Positions 1-7,633 of a stretch of DNA of 64,000 bases are shown one piece after another (positions within the stretch are counted from its first letter, which is position 1; every line of letters starts with the position of its first letter). The DNA lies in contig JAJDYE010000030.1 in the NCBI GenBank assembly GCA_022822905.1, positions 1-64,000 of the forward strand, read 5' to 3'. Below the pieces are notes generated by a model. That model ran no database searches, had not been told where the DNA came from, and saw only the letters and a list, made by a program, of their open reading frames with translations. This stretch comes from Acidimicrobiia bacterium. Lineage in GTDB: Bacteria > Actinomycetota > Acidimicrobiia > Acidimicrobiales > Bin134. The position numbers were made by a program, and so were the translations under genes.

Positions 1-1821
1 GTTCGCGTAGTTGCCCGAGCCCGACACGCTGTAGGTGAGCGTGACGTACCCGTCGGGGGTGTCGACGTCGTTCGTCGTACGGAGGAACTCACCGCGATTC
101 TGGTTCCAGCGTGTGTGCGCGCCTGTGCCGTCCGCGTTGAAGGTGTAGGTCACCGAGTTCCCCGATTGCCACCTCAGCTTGGTCGGGTCGCTGCTGGTGA
201 TCGTGACGGTGACAACACCCGATGTCGGCGCTTCGGACAGCTTCACCCCGAAGCCGTAGCTGCCCGTGAAGTCCTCCCGGTACTCGGGCTCGAGGGCCGA
301 AGGAACCACACGCGGCCCGGTCTCGGGCTCCAGCAGGCGGACCCTGTGCGAATGCGTCGTGACTGGGGAACAGGCCTCGCCCGCGCACACCCCGCCGTGC
401 AGGCCCGTCGCCTCGAACGCGGTGCCGTCCAGCGTGCTGATCGCCAGGATCTCGTCGGCCGTGTTGCCGTCATCGCTCGCCGCGGCGACGATGACGCGGG
501 CCATCCGGTCTGACGGGCCGGTGAACGTCACCCGCCCTTGCGTCCCGTCAGAAGAGTCGGCGTAGGCGATGCCCGTCGGGCTGCCCCCCAGCGACAGCGT
601 GAAATGGGTGCCCAGCTCCGCGCCCTCGAACAGCAGCGGCACCGTCAACGACTCACCGGCCGCCAGAGCGCGGCCCAGCGTCACCAGCACCACCGCCGCG
701 TCGCTCGTGCCCTCGATAGCCTCGTCGTTGTAGGCAGTCTCAAACGACACCGGCGTCGCCTCGTCGTCGTGGGTCACCGTCAGCGGCACGTCGGGCAGCG
801 AGAAACCCGCGTAGACGCTCCCGTCGCTCACCTTCAGAACGCGGAAGCTGAGCGTGCCCGACAGCTCCCCGCCGGGCGTGTCCACGATGTTGTCCTGCGA
901 CACCAGGTTCACGACGTTGAACGGGTCCCCGTTCCTCTTCCGGGCGGTGGCGAGATCCGACAGGTCGTAGCCCGACGGCAGGCGCATGACGGTGCGCTCG
1001 CCGTCTGCCTTCCCCTTGCCCGTGTACAGTCCCGAGTTGACCCGGGCGATCGCCACATTCTTGTCGCCGCGAACCCGCGCCTGGGTGTCGACCTTGCCCA
1101 CGATGTACACCGCCTCGGTGAGGGTGTGGGTACCGGTGATCTTGATGGTGTCGCGGTGGTCGCGGGCGTCGCCGTTGCGGGTCCTCTCCATCATCGTGGT
1201 CGACCCGGCCGTCACCGTCACCGACGCATTCGTGCCGTTCAGCGTGCTGTCGGCCGCCGGCGCCTTCTTGGTCACCTCCCACTCGCCCAGCACCGACCCG
1301 TCGGTACACATGCTCGTGCTGCACAGCTGCACCCCGAACGTCTCGTCGGCGCCGGTGTCTCTGAAGTTCTTGAGGGCAGTCAACTCGAAACTGATCCGCC
1401 CCGACTTGTCAGGCTTCACCTGCGTGCCCGCAGCATTGGCACTGCTGCTGGCCTCAAACACGACCCCCAACTGCGTGCCGCTCGGCGGATCAGGGTTGTA
1501 TTCGTGGAAGATGAGGGCCTTCACTTCCCAATCGTGGCTCAGCGTGTAGGCACCGCCCCTTCGGAGCCGGAGGTAGTAGGCAGTGGCGTCGGGGACCTCG
1601 GAGATCACGAAATCGCGCCCATTGGGCTGCGTCAGACCTTCATTGGTGTAGTTGTAACCGTCGCTGGCGGTGATCTCGGTGCGATGCAGAACCGGCCCCG
1701 ACGCCGAGGTCTGCGCCGAGGCCTCAGGCGGCCCCCCCGCCAACGGCAAGCCCACCGGCACCACCGCCAACACCGACGCCAACAGAACCAGCGCCAACCC
1801 CGCGCCCAGCCAACGCCTCAC
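1..1821 (-). CDS. Large secreted repeat-domain protein (partial, 3' end off the window)
   Basis: The reverse strand is open from a GTG at 1821 to the window edge (607 codons, no stop). The first ~40 residues are a typical signal peptide: RRW, then a long Leu/Ala/Val core, then ASAQT. The mature part is rich in Thr, Ser, Val, Asp and Gly and has beta-sandwich-like segments such as SEAPTSGVVTVTITSSDPTK, TYSVSGSG and VTHDDEATPVSF. These resemble Calx-beta or fibronectin-like repeats of actinobacterial cell-surface proteins. No catalytic motif was seen. The GTG is the only plausible start, because an in-frame stop lies at 1903-1905 with no start between. It is preceded by two long G tracts. Function is unknown; export to the surface is likely. 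The C-terminus, which would show any anchor, is outside the window. Confidence 0.8.
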   Translation of the reverse strand, partial: MRRWLGAGLALVLLASVLAVVPVGLPLAGGPPEASAQTSASGPVLHRTEITASDGYNYTNEGLTQPNGRDFVISEVPDATAYYLRLRRGGAYTLSHDWEVKALIFHEYNPDPPSGTQLGVVFEASSSANAAGTQVKPDKSGRISFELTALKNFRDTGADETFGVQLCSTSMCTDGSVLGEWEVTKKAPAADSTLNGTNASVTVTAGSTTMMERTRNGDARDHRDTIKITGTHTLTEAVYIVGKVDTQARVRGDKNVAIARVNSGLYTGKGKADGERTVMRLPSGYDLSDLATARKRNGDPFNVVNLVSQDNIVDTPGGELSGTLSFRVLKVSDGSVYAGFSLPDVPLTVTHDDEATPVSFETAYNDEAIEGTSDAAVVLVTLGRALAAGESLTVPLLFEGAELGTHFTLSLGGSPTGIAYADSSDGTQGRVTFTGPSDRMARVIVAAASDDGNTADEILAISTLDGTAFEATGLHGGVCAGEACSPVTTHSHRVRLLEPETGPRVVPSALEPEYREDFTGSYGFGVKLSEAPTSGVVTVTITSSDPTKLRWQSGNSVTYTFNADGTGAHTRWNQNRGEFLRTTNDVDTPDGYVTLTYSVSGSGNYAN

Positions 1822-2136
1822 CCACCACCCCCCCCCCCCGGCCGGCCGGCCCCCCCCCCCCCCCCCCGAGAAATCAACCGCGCCGCAGGCGCGCCAACAG
1901 ATTCAGAAAAACATCGAACCGCCATACCCGGCCCATTTTATGTGCATAGGCATGGGACTTCCATACATGAGCGACTCTGCGTTTCTCTCACAGCGCCCTG
2001 AGATTGGACGACGAGGATGCCCTGCTGCTCGCTCAGGCCGACCCCGACGGCGCCTGCGTCACCCCCATCACATCGCTGGGCCCCTGAGAAGTGCCCGCCC
2101 TGGAGTTCACATCAGCGGGTTCTCCATTAACAGATC
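1822..2136. other. Intergenic region with long homopolymer tracts
   Basis: No gene is visible here. Next to the secreted-protein start the plus strand has 12 C (1828-1839), a GGCCGGCCGG spacer, then 18 C (1850-1867). On the coding strand these are G tracts directly 5' of the GTG. The remainder (1870-2136) has lower GC and no recognisable promoter or hairpin. Confidence 0.7.
1828..1867. repeat. Double poly-G/poly-C tract in the leader of the secreted protein
   Basis: Runs of 12 and 18 identical bases are separated by a 10-bp alternating GG/CC palindrome. Such tracts are prone to slipped-strand length change. They lie within 50 bp upstream of the GTG at 1821, where length changes would alter leader structure or ribosome access rather than reading frame. 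Assembly or sequencing error in the exact lengths cannot be excluded. Confidence 0.75.
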
Positions 2137-2301
2137 TCACCGCCGAAGGAAGTTGAGGGCAAACGCGCTGCCAAAATACGACACTGGTATCCACACCCCA
2201 TTGCCGTGACCCAGCACCCCCAGCCAAACTGCGGCCACCAATGTGCTCATTCCCAAGATAAAGGCAAACCAGTATCCACTCTCTTGGGCGCTGCCGTTCA
2301 C
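2137..2301 (-). CDS. Small membrane protein (54 aa), third gene of a small operon
   Basis: The GTG start overlaps the TGA of the upstream 87-aa gene in a GTGA junction, and the frame runs 54 codons to TGA at 2137. The product has two hydrophobic stretches, YWFAFILGMSTLVAAVWLGV and a shorter segment around VWIPVSYFGSAFAL. It ends in basic FLRR, so one or two membrane segments with a cytoplasmic basic tail are likely. No family is recognised. The translational-coupling geometry and membrane-protein composition argue that it is real despite its length. Confidence 0.62.
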   Translation of the reverse strand: MNGSAQESGYWFAFILGMSTLVAAVWLGVLGHGNGVWIPVSYFGSAFALNFLRR

Positions 2302-2561
2302 TTCCTTCTACGCGGCCACGGGACCCTGAGTATTGCGGCCATCCCATCCAAGAATCCCTCAAAGAAACTCTTGGTTGCCGAGTTGGCAAATCCGGTATCT
2401 GACGCCGAAATGAATACGAACTCGTTTTGCGCCCTTCGGGACCTGCTCTGGATGCTGAGAACTGCATCCGACTCGGTCGTCTTGCTAGATGCCTCAACGA
2501 TCTCAGCAGGCTGGTCGGTTCGGGTGATGTTATACTTGGCGTCAAGAGTGGTTGTGACCAT
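2298..2561 (-). CDS. Hypothetical protein (87 aa), second gene of a small operon
   Basis: The start is set by a strong AAGGAGG sequence 7 bases before the ATG at 2561. An in-frame upstream start lacks such a site and would overlap the preceding gene. The product is hydrophilic with many Ser, Thr and Arg and a basic end (PWPRRRK). There is no signal peptide or recognised domain. It begins 13 bp after the stop of the 79-aa gene and overlaps the 54-aa membrane protein by 4 bases, so the three are almost certainly cotranscribed. Function unknown. Confidence 0.6.
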   Translation of the reverse strand: MVTTTLDAKYNITRTDQPAEIVEASSKTTESDAVLSIQSRSRRAQNEFVFISASDTGFANSATKSFFEGFLDGMAAILRVPWPRRRK

Positions 2562-2574
2562 TGGAACATCCTCC

Positions 2575-2814
2575 TTATTCGTTTGGTACCGATGCCACAA
2601 CGGTGTTTTCGGACTCAATCAAATAAACGGGATCCCCGTCTGGATTCCTGAGTTCGTCAGCCTTGTAAACAGTCTTGACGATCAGTTTTACCCTGAGCAC
2701 AGTACCATCGTCGAGCAGGTAGGTATTCCAGTGCTCGTTGTCAGGCCGGAACCCGATCTCATTGACTTGGTGAGAGTGGCCATCTGGTCCGGTGATCGTC
2801 TTTCTTCTAGGCAT
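2575..2814 (-). CDS. Hypothetical protein (79 aa), first gene of a small operon
   Basis: This is a compact, mixed alpha/beta-looking soluble protein with balanced composition. It starts MPRRKTITGPDG and has a central LDDGTVLRVKLIVKTVYKAD strand pattern. It ends DPVYLIESENTVVASVPNE. No recognised family. An AAGGAGA sequence lies about 15 bases upstream of the ATG, rather far for a standard site. It leads the set 2814 to 2137 and is divergent from the AAA+ ATPase gene. Amino-acid composition and the well-placed downstream genes support it as coding. Confidence 0.6.
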   Translation of the reverse strand: MPRRKTITGPDGHSHQVNEIGFRPDNEHWNTYLLDDGTVLRVKLIVKTVYKADELRNPDGDPVYLIESENTVVASVPNE

Positions 2815-2989
2815 TCTTCTCGCCCGTTATCTCCTTCTCACAGCCTACCGCTGAGTCCTTCAAGGCACTGAGCGTAGCAAGAGAGAATGTCGTGCGCCTA
2901 CCGCGGTATTTCTTGTACACACCGTGCCTGGCCCGCAGCGCACAAACGCAGAACTACCCCACCAGGCCCGAGACCAGCGGGCTGATGCC

Positions 2990-3034
2990 CACAATTGCCC
3001 GCCGCCGCAGCCTGAGAGGCACTCGTGTTGCAGA
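2990..3034. repeat. Hairpin-type repeat, copy 1
   Basis: Bases 2996-3034 are identical over 39 bp to 4462-4500. Counting six more bases upstream, 45 bp match with 2 differences. The right arm GGCACTCGTG (3018-3027) pairs imperfectly (8 of 10) with CACAATTGCC (2990-2999). The two copies lie on either side of the AAA+ ATPase gene in the same orientation. Confidence 0.8.
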
Positions 3035-3068
3035 GGTGACCGGCCAGAGGGGAGATACTCAGACCAGC

Positions 3069-3131
3069 ATGCGTCGTGTCGGTATGTTTAGAACCGTCGT
3101 ATTGGTACAGTAGAAACCGTCGTTTTGGTAC
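3069..3131 (+). promoter_or_regulatory. Three direct repeats at 23-bp spacing before the ATPase gene
   Basis: The 17-bp unit aaccgtcgt(a/t)ttggtac occurs at 3092-3108 and 3115-3131. A degenerate third copy lies around 3069-3085 with the same 23-bp period. The last copy ends 16 bp before the ATG. The regular spacing, about two helical turns, suggests a binding array for a repressor or activator, possibly autoregulatory. The inner copies may overlap the promoter. Confidence 0.55.
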
Positions 3132-3147
3132 GATAGCGTTGTCCGGG

Positions 3148-4434
3148 ATGGAACTGGAGGAGACCACCGCCTATCTGCCGCGCATCGTAGACGACGAACT
3201 CGACGTGTTGTGCGCCGAGTTGCCGGCCGTTGCATTGGAAGGCCCGCGCGCGGTCGGCAAGACCGAGACAGCGCTGCGCCGGGCGACCACTGTGCATCGC
3301 CTCGACAACGCCGCCGAACTCGATGTGGCTCGCGCTGATCCCTCGCGGCTCGCCAGCGGCGACCCGCTGGTGCTCATCGATGAGTGGCAACGGCTGCCGG
3401 CGTCGTGGGACGCAGTGCGCCGCGCCGTGGACGCAGACCCCTACACGCCCCGGTTCCTGCTCACCGGCTCCGCAGCACCAGAACAAGCGCCAACACACTC
3501 AGGCGCAGGCAGGATCGTCACGGTGCGCATGCGCCCCCTGTCGCTCGCCGAGCGCGGCCTGTGTACGCCCACTGTGAGCCTCGGCGGCCTCCTGAAAGGC
3601 AGCGGAGCGGCTTTGGAGGGCGCAAGCCCGCTGAGGCTGGAAGACTACGCCGAGCAGATCACCGGCTCGGGCCTCCCAGCGCTCATCGGCCGCTCCCCGC
3701 GATCGACTAGGGCCTTTCTAGACGGCTACGTGGACCGCATAGCCGAGCGCCATATCCACGATCAGGGCCGCACGGTGCGAAACCGCGCCGCCCTGCGACG
3801 CTGGATGGCCGCCTACGCCGCCGCCACGTCGACCACTGCTACATTCGAGAAGATCCGCGATGCCGCATCGCCAGGCGAGGCCGACAAGCCGACCAAAGCC
3901 ACCACCATTGCCTACCGGGCGGCGCTGGAGGGACTCTGGGTGATCGAGGAAGTGCCTGCGTGGCTGCCCGTCCGCAACCACCTCCGCCGATTGGCCTCGG
4001 CACCGGCACACCAGCTCGCCGACCCGGCGCTCGCCGCCCGGCTGCTCGAAGTAGACGCCGACGCCCTGCTCGAAGGGCGCAGCAGCCACTGCGTTTCCCG
4101 GGAGGACAGCCTGCTCGGCGCTTTGTTCCAATCACTTGTCACCTTGTCGGCGCGCGTCTACGCACAGGCGAACGAGGCCAAGGTGTTCCACCTGCGCACC
4201 CAGGGCGGAGAGCACGAAGTAGACCTGATCGTCCAAGGTCCCGGCGGTCGCATCGTGGCCCTGGAAGTGAAACTCGCCCAGACAGTCTCCGACCGCGACA
4301 CCCGCCACCTGCGATGGCTCGCCGAACGCATCGGACCCACCCTCGCCGACGCCGCTGTGATCACCACCGGACCCGAGGCATACCGGCGCCAAGACGGCAT
4401 CGCCGTAATCCCCGCAGCACTGCTAACCGCCTGA
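3148..4434 (+). CDS. AAA+ ATPase with DUF4143 and nuclease-like C-terminus
   Basis: A 428-aa protein of the AAA_14/DUF4143 class. It shows a Walker A (GPRAVGKT, about residue 33), a Walker B-like LVLIDEW and a sensor-like FLLTGS. A helical middle matching DUF4143 follows. The C-terminus EVDLIVQ...IVALEVKLA has the spacing of a degenerate PD-(D/E)XK core. Proteins of this family are common in accessory regions and their cellular role is unsettled. I chose the ATG at 3148 because an upstream in-frame start would run through the 23-bp repeat array. The gene is single, flanked by direct copies of a hairpin repeat, and convergent with the binding-protein gene downstream. It may have moved in as a unit. 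Confidence 0.82.
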   Translation: MELEETTAYLPRIVDDELDVLCAELPAVALEGPRAVGKTETALRRATTVHRLDNAAELDVARADPSRLASGDPLVLIDEWQRLPASWDAVRRAVDADPYTPRFLLTGSAAPEQAPTHSGAGRIVTVRMRPLSLAERGLCTPTVSLGGLLKGSGAALEGASPLRLEDYAEQITGSGLPALIGRSPRSTRAFLDGYVDRIAERHIHDQGRTVRNRAALRRWMAAYAAATSTTATFEKIRDAASPGEADKPTKATTIAYRAALEGLWVIEEVPAWLPVRNHLRRLASAPAHQLADPALAARLLEVDADALLEGRSSHCVSREDSLLGALFQSLVTLSARVYAQANEAKVFHLRTQGGEHEVDLIVQGPGGRIVALEVKLAQTVSDRDTRHLRWLAERIGPTLADAAVITTGPEAYRRQDGIAVIPAALLTA

Positions 4435-4455
4435 CACTCAACAAAACGAGCTCCG

Positions 4456-4500
4456 CACGAGTGCCCGCCGCCGCAGCCTGAGAGGCACTCGTGTTGCAGA
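4456..4500. terminator. Hairpin repeat, copy 2; likely intergenic terminator
   Basis: A perfect 10-bp inverted repeat, CACGAGTGCC (4456-4465) and GGCACTCGTG (4484-4493), encloses an 18-base loop. It lies 21 bp after the ATPase stop and 18 bp before the end of the convergent gene, where a two-way terminator would be expected. No T-run follows, so termination by this hairpin is an inference. Bases 4462-4500 repeat those at 2996-3034. Confidence 0.55.
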
Positions 4501-4517
4501 AGTACCCGCCTTGGGGG

Positions 4518-6896
4518 TCACTCCAGCTTGGCCAGGTCCACATCCTGGCTGTCGATCAGCTGGGGCGCGCCGTCTGCGAACTCGACTATCAGGAATCGGC
4601 CGAACGTGGGATCGCCCACCTCGTTTAGCGCAAGCGGCCCCGACACGCCGTCGTAGTCGATGTCGACCCCGGCTTCGAGCAGCCCGGCGCACTCGCGGTA
4701 GTCGTGGCACTTCTGGCCGCCGCTGGTCACCGCCCCCACCTGCTCTATGATCGCCGGGCCGCTGGTGGTGCCCGCGGCAAGGGCGGCCAGCGCCAGCACC
4801 ACCACGCAGTCATAGGCCTGGCCGCCGTAGATCACGTTGCCGTCGGCCAAGTCGATGAGGCGCTGGCTGAACTCGCTGCTGCCCCCTGCGGCGGCGGCCA
4901 CCAGCCCGTCGATCACGTTGGGGTTGTCGGGGTCCACCGCCGCGGCCAGATTCACGTCGTAGAGACCGTCGGAGCTGTACATCGCGGTGGGGGGAATGCC
5001 CGCTTCCAGCAGCCCCCGCACAATCTGGGCCCCTTCGGCGAACGTAACCAGCACCACCGCGTCGGGCGACATGGCCTCGACCGCCTCGACCGTGGGGTCG
5101 TAGCTGCTGGCGTCTTCGTCATAGACGAACACCTCGGCATTGACCCCGAGCGCCTCCAAGTTCTCCTCCATGAGCTTTGACAGGGCGTTGCCCCAATCGT
5201 CGGCCCGGGCCGGTATGGCCACGTTGGTGGCGCCGTCGGCAGCCACGATTCCGGCCAGGATCAGCGACACCGCCTGGTCGGGCGGCACGGTGCGGAAGTA
5301 GTAGGCGGCATTGGCCTGGGTGGAGAACGACGGCGACGTGTTGGAAGGGGAGCATTGCGGGATCTGGGCGTCATAGAGCATCTGGATGAACGACTGCGAC
5401 ACCCCCGAGGCCGATGCGCCCACTATGACGTGCGCGCCCTCCCCCAGCAGGCGGCTCACCGCCTCAGGGGCCACATCGGGGTCGGTGGCGGAGTCTGCCG
5501 CCAGCAGGCGCACTCGGCCGCCGGCCTCCTGGATGTCGCCGATGGCCAGTTCCACCCCGATGATCATGGGCGACGATAGCGTGGACAGCATTCCGGTCTC
5601 GGGCAGGATGCGGCCAATCACCAACTCGAAGTCGCTAGCCGCGGTATGGGACAAATTCACGTCGTGGCTGGCGATTTCCGTCGGCTCGCCGTCGATGTAC
5701 TCGAGGACCAGATACCGGCCGAAAGTGGGGTCGCCCACCTCGTTCAGCTCCAATGGGCCGGACACGCCTTCGTAGTCGATGTCGACGCCTTGGGAGATCA
5801 GCTCCGCGCACTGGGCGTAGCTGAAGCACTTCTGGCCCCCTCCGGTCACGTTTTGGACCTGGCCGATAATCGCCGTGCCGTCGGTGGTCCCTGCGGCCAA
5901 GGCCGCCAGCGCGAGCACCACCACGCAGTCGTAGGCCTGCCCTCCGTAGAGCACGCTGCCGTCTGTGAGCTCGCCCAGGCGGGCGTTGTACTCGGAAGCG
6001 CCGCCGATCGCGGTCAACACCATGCCGTCGATCACGTTGGGGTTGGACGGGTCGACCATCTCGGGAAGATCGAGGTCGAACAGCGCGTCGGTGGCGTATA
6101 CAGCCGTAGGGGGCACGCCGGCCTCCAGAACACTCCTGATGATCTGCGCCCCTTCGGAAAAGGCCAGGATCACCACGGTGTCGGCCCCTATGGACAATGC
6201 CGCGGTCACTGTGGAGTCGAAGCTGGAGGCGTCCTCGTCGTAGGAGAAGATCTGGGAGCTCAGGCCTATGCCGTCGAAGCTCTCTTTGAGCAGCTCGGCC
6301 AGCGAATTTCCCCAATCATCCGCCCGGGCCACAATCGACACGTTCGTCGCCCCGCCCTCGGCCACCACATTGGCCAGCAGCGGAGCAACCCCCACATCCG
6401 GGGCCACCGTTCGGAAGTAGTAGCCGGCGTTGGCCTGAGTGGAGAACGAGGTGGACGTATTCGACGGCGCGCACTGCGGTATCTGGGCGTCGTACAGGGT
6501 CTGGATGAAAGACTGCGACACACCAGATGCCGATGCGCCCACGATGACATCGGCGCCCTCACCCAACAGGCGATTGACGGTTTCCGGCGCCACATCGGGA
6601 TCGGTGGCGGAATCGCCGGTAAGCAGCCGGACGTTGCCCCCTGCTGCCCGGATGTCGTTCACCGCCAGTTCGACGCTGGCAATCAAGGGCACCCCGAAGA
6701 ACGCCAGAGACCCGGTCTCGGGCATCACCGAGCCGATGACCAGCTCGAGGCCGGCCGAATCGACGGGCCGAGTATCGCCCTCCGAAACATCCGCGCCCTG
6801 CTCCGACTCGACGGGCTGACCGCCGCCGCCGCTGCCGCATGCCGCCGCCACCAGGGAAACCAGCACTGCGGCCCAGATCCAACGCACCGATCGCAT
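4518..6896 (-). CDS. Lipoprotein with two tandem periplasmic-binding (type 1) domains
   Basis: A 792-aa protein of the branched-chain amino-acid receptor class (Peripla_BP_6). The signal peptide ends in a lipobox, LVAAAC, with Cys20, followed by a Gly-rich linker. Two homologous domains follow at about residues 50-420 and 425-785. Both have VIG.(V/I)LPETG-like starts, GASASGVSQSFIQ, RADDWGN, GGQAYDCVVVLALAALAAGT and (E/D)GVSGPL.LNEVGDPTFGR. Usual family members have one domain of about 380 residues, so this is a duplication within one gene. The ATG at 6896 was chosen because it gives the signal peptide; longer readings run into hemQ. No permease or ATPase gene is nearby, so the ligand and partner are unknown. 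A single-domain paralogue sits on the other side of hemQ. Confidence 0.88.
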   Translation of the reverse strand: MRSVRWIWAAVLVSLVAAACGSGGGGQPVESEQGADVSEGDTRPVDSAGLELVIGSVMPETGSLAFFGVPLIASVELAVNDIRAAGGNVRLLTGDSATDPDVAPETVNRLLGEGADVIVGASASGVSQSFIQTLYDAQIPQCAPSNTSTSFSTQANAGYYFRTVAPDVGVAPLLANVVAEGGATNVSIVARADDWGNSLAELLKESFDGIGLSSQIFSYDEDASSFDSTVTAALSIGADTVVILAFSEGAQIIRSVLEAGVPPTAVYATDALFDLDLPEMVDPSNPNVIDGMVLTAIGGASEYNARLGELTDGSVLYGGQAYDCVVVLALAALAAGTTDGTAIIGQVQNVTGGGQKCFSYAQCAELISQGVDIDYEGVSGPLELNEVGDPTFGRYLVLEYIDGEPTEIASHDVNLSHTAASDFELVIGRILPETGMLSTLSSPMIIGVELAIGDIQEAGGRVRLLAADSATDPDVAPEAVSRLLGEGAHVIVGASASGVSQSFIQMLYDAQIPQCSPSNTSPSFSTQANAAYYFRTVPPDQAVSLILAGIVAADGATNVAIPARADDWGNALSKLMEENLEALGVNAEVFVYDEDASSYDPTVEAVEAMSPDAVVLVTFAEGAQIVRGLLEAGIPPTAMYSSDGLYDVNLAAAVDPDNPNVIDGLVAAAAGGSSEFSQRLIDLADGNVIYGGQAYDCVVVLALAALAAGTTSGPAIIEQVGAVTSGGQKCHDYRECAGLLEAGVDIDYDGVSGPLALNEVGDPTFGRFLIVEFADGAPQLIDSQDVDLAKLE

Positions 6897-6919
6897 GGTC
6901 GGAATTATCGCACTCGGCA

Positions 6920-7618
6920 CTACTGAAGTCGGGACAGCAAGGCGCCGAGCGGAGCGACCATGCCGGTGTAGAAGGGGCCGAACTCGGCGTAGCGGGCCGA
7001 TGCCTCGTCGTAGCGCATGGTGTACACCACCTCTTTGAGGTCGTCGGGGTGCTCGCAGAACAGGGTTACCCCCCACTCGTAGTCGTCGATGCCGGTGGAA
7101 CCGGTGATGAGCTGCAACACCCGCCCGGCGAAAGTGCGGCCGGTGGCACCATGCTCGTACATCAGATCTTTGCGGCGCTCGAAGGACAGCTCGTACCAGT
7201 TCTGGTCGGGGTTGCGGCGCTTGGACATGGGATAGAAGCACCATGCCGGCTTCCCCTCGGGCGGGAGCTGCGGGTACAGCCGGGCCTGCTGGGTCTCTTG
7301 GGGAAGCCCTGCCGCGTACTCCGACAGCTCGGTGAGCGACACATAGGAGTCTGCGATGTCGAGCCCGCCCTGGCGCAGCCTGGTCTGGAGGTCCCGCAGG
7401 CGCCAAAGGTCGGCGTGCAGAGCCATGAACGCGATGTCGGCCTTGTGGCCCAGCACGGCCACCGTGACCACCTGGACGCCTTGGGCTTCAGCATCTCTGA
7501 CCGCAGCGGTGATGGCTTCGGGCGCCGCCGCCGGGCCGAGCTTTGCGAACAAGTGGAGCACGCCGATCCCGATCGACGGCTCAACCGGTGAGGCGCTATC
7601 GGCTGAATGGTCGCTCAT
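6920..7618 (-). CDS. hemQ: Coproheme decarboxylase HemQ (chlorite-dismutase family)
   Basis: A 232-aa cytoplasmic haem enzyme that in actinobacteria oxidatively decarboxylates coproheme to haem b in the coproporphyrin-dependent pathway. Family hallmarks are visible: FYPMSKRR.P..NWY, then MYEHG with the proximal haem-ligand His, GRTFAGRVLQLITGSTG, and DDYEWGVTLF. Length is normal. ATG start at 7618. It lies between two extracytoplasmic binding-protein genes in the same direction, 23 bp and 15 bp from them, so it may be cotranscribed with them although no functional link is obvious. hemB lies about 15 kb away. Confidence 0.92.
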   Translation of the reverse strand: MSDHSADSASPVEPSIGIGVLHLFAKLGPAAAPEAITAAVRDAEAQGVQVVTVAVLGHKADIAFMALHADLWRLRDLQTRLRQGGLDIADSYVSLTELSEYAAGLPQETQQARLYPQLPPEGKPAWCFYPMSKRRNPDQNWYELSFERRKDLMYEHGATGRTFAGRVLQLITGSTGIDDYEWGVTLFCEHPDDLKEVVYTMRYDEASARYAEFGPFYTGMVAPLGALLSRLQ

Positions 7619-7633
7619 CGGGAGCTGAGCCTC

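Larger units (their letters stand above)
2815..3147. other. Divergent intergenic region between the small operon and the ATPase gene
   Basis: No gene is supported in this 333-bp stretch. It holds copy 1 of a hairpin repeat (2990-3034) and a set of 23-bp-spaced direct repeats just before the ATPase start (3069-3131), both listed separately. It must also contain promoters for both flanking units. Confidence 0.6.

Noticed and set aside
538-2001. Long forward open frame of 487 codons rich in Arg, His and Gln
   Set aside because: It is antisense to the secreted-protein frame, which has a signal peptide and domain-like sequence. The forward reading has the low-complexity Arg/His/Pro composition of a high-GC shadow.
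2033-2569. Reverse frame of 178 codons across the small operon
   Set aside because: It overlaps, in another frame, the 87-aa gene with its strong ribosome-binding site and the coupled membrane protein. Its composition shows no protein-like pattern.
6897-7406. N-terminal extension of the two-domain binding protein to a start at 7406
   Set aside because: It would overlap hemQ on the same strand over almost 500 bp and hide the clear signal peptide and lipobox that begin at 6896.
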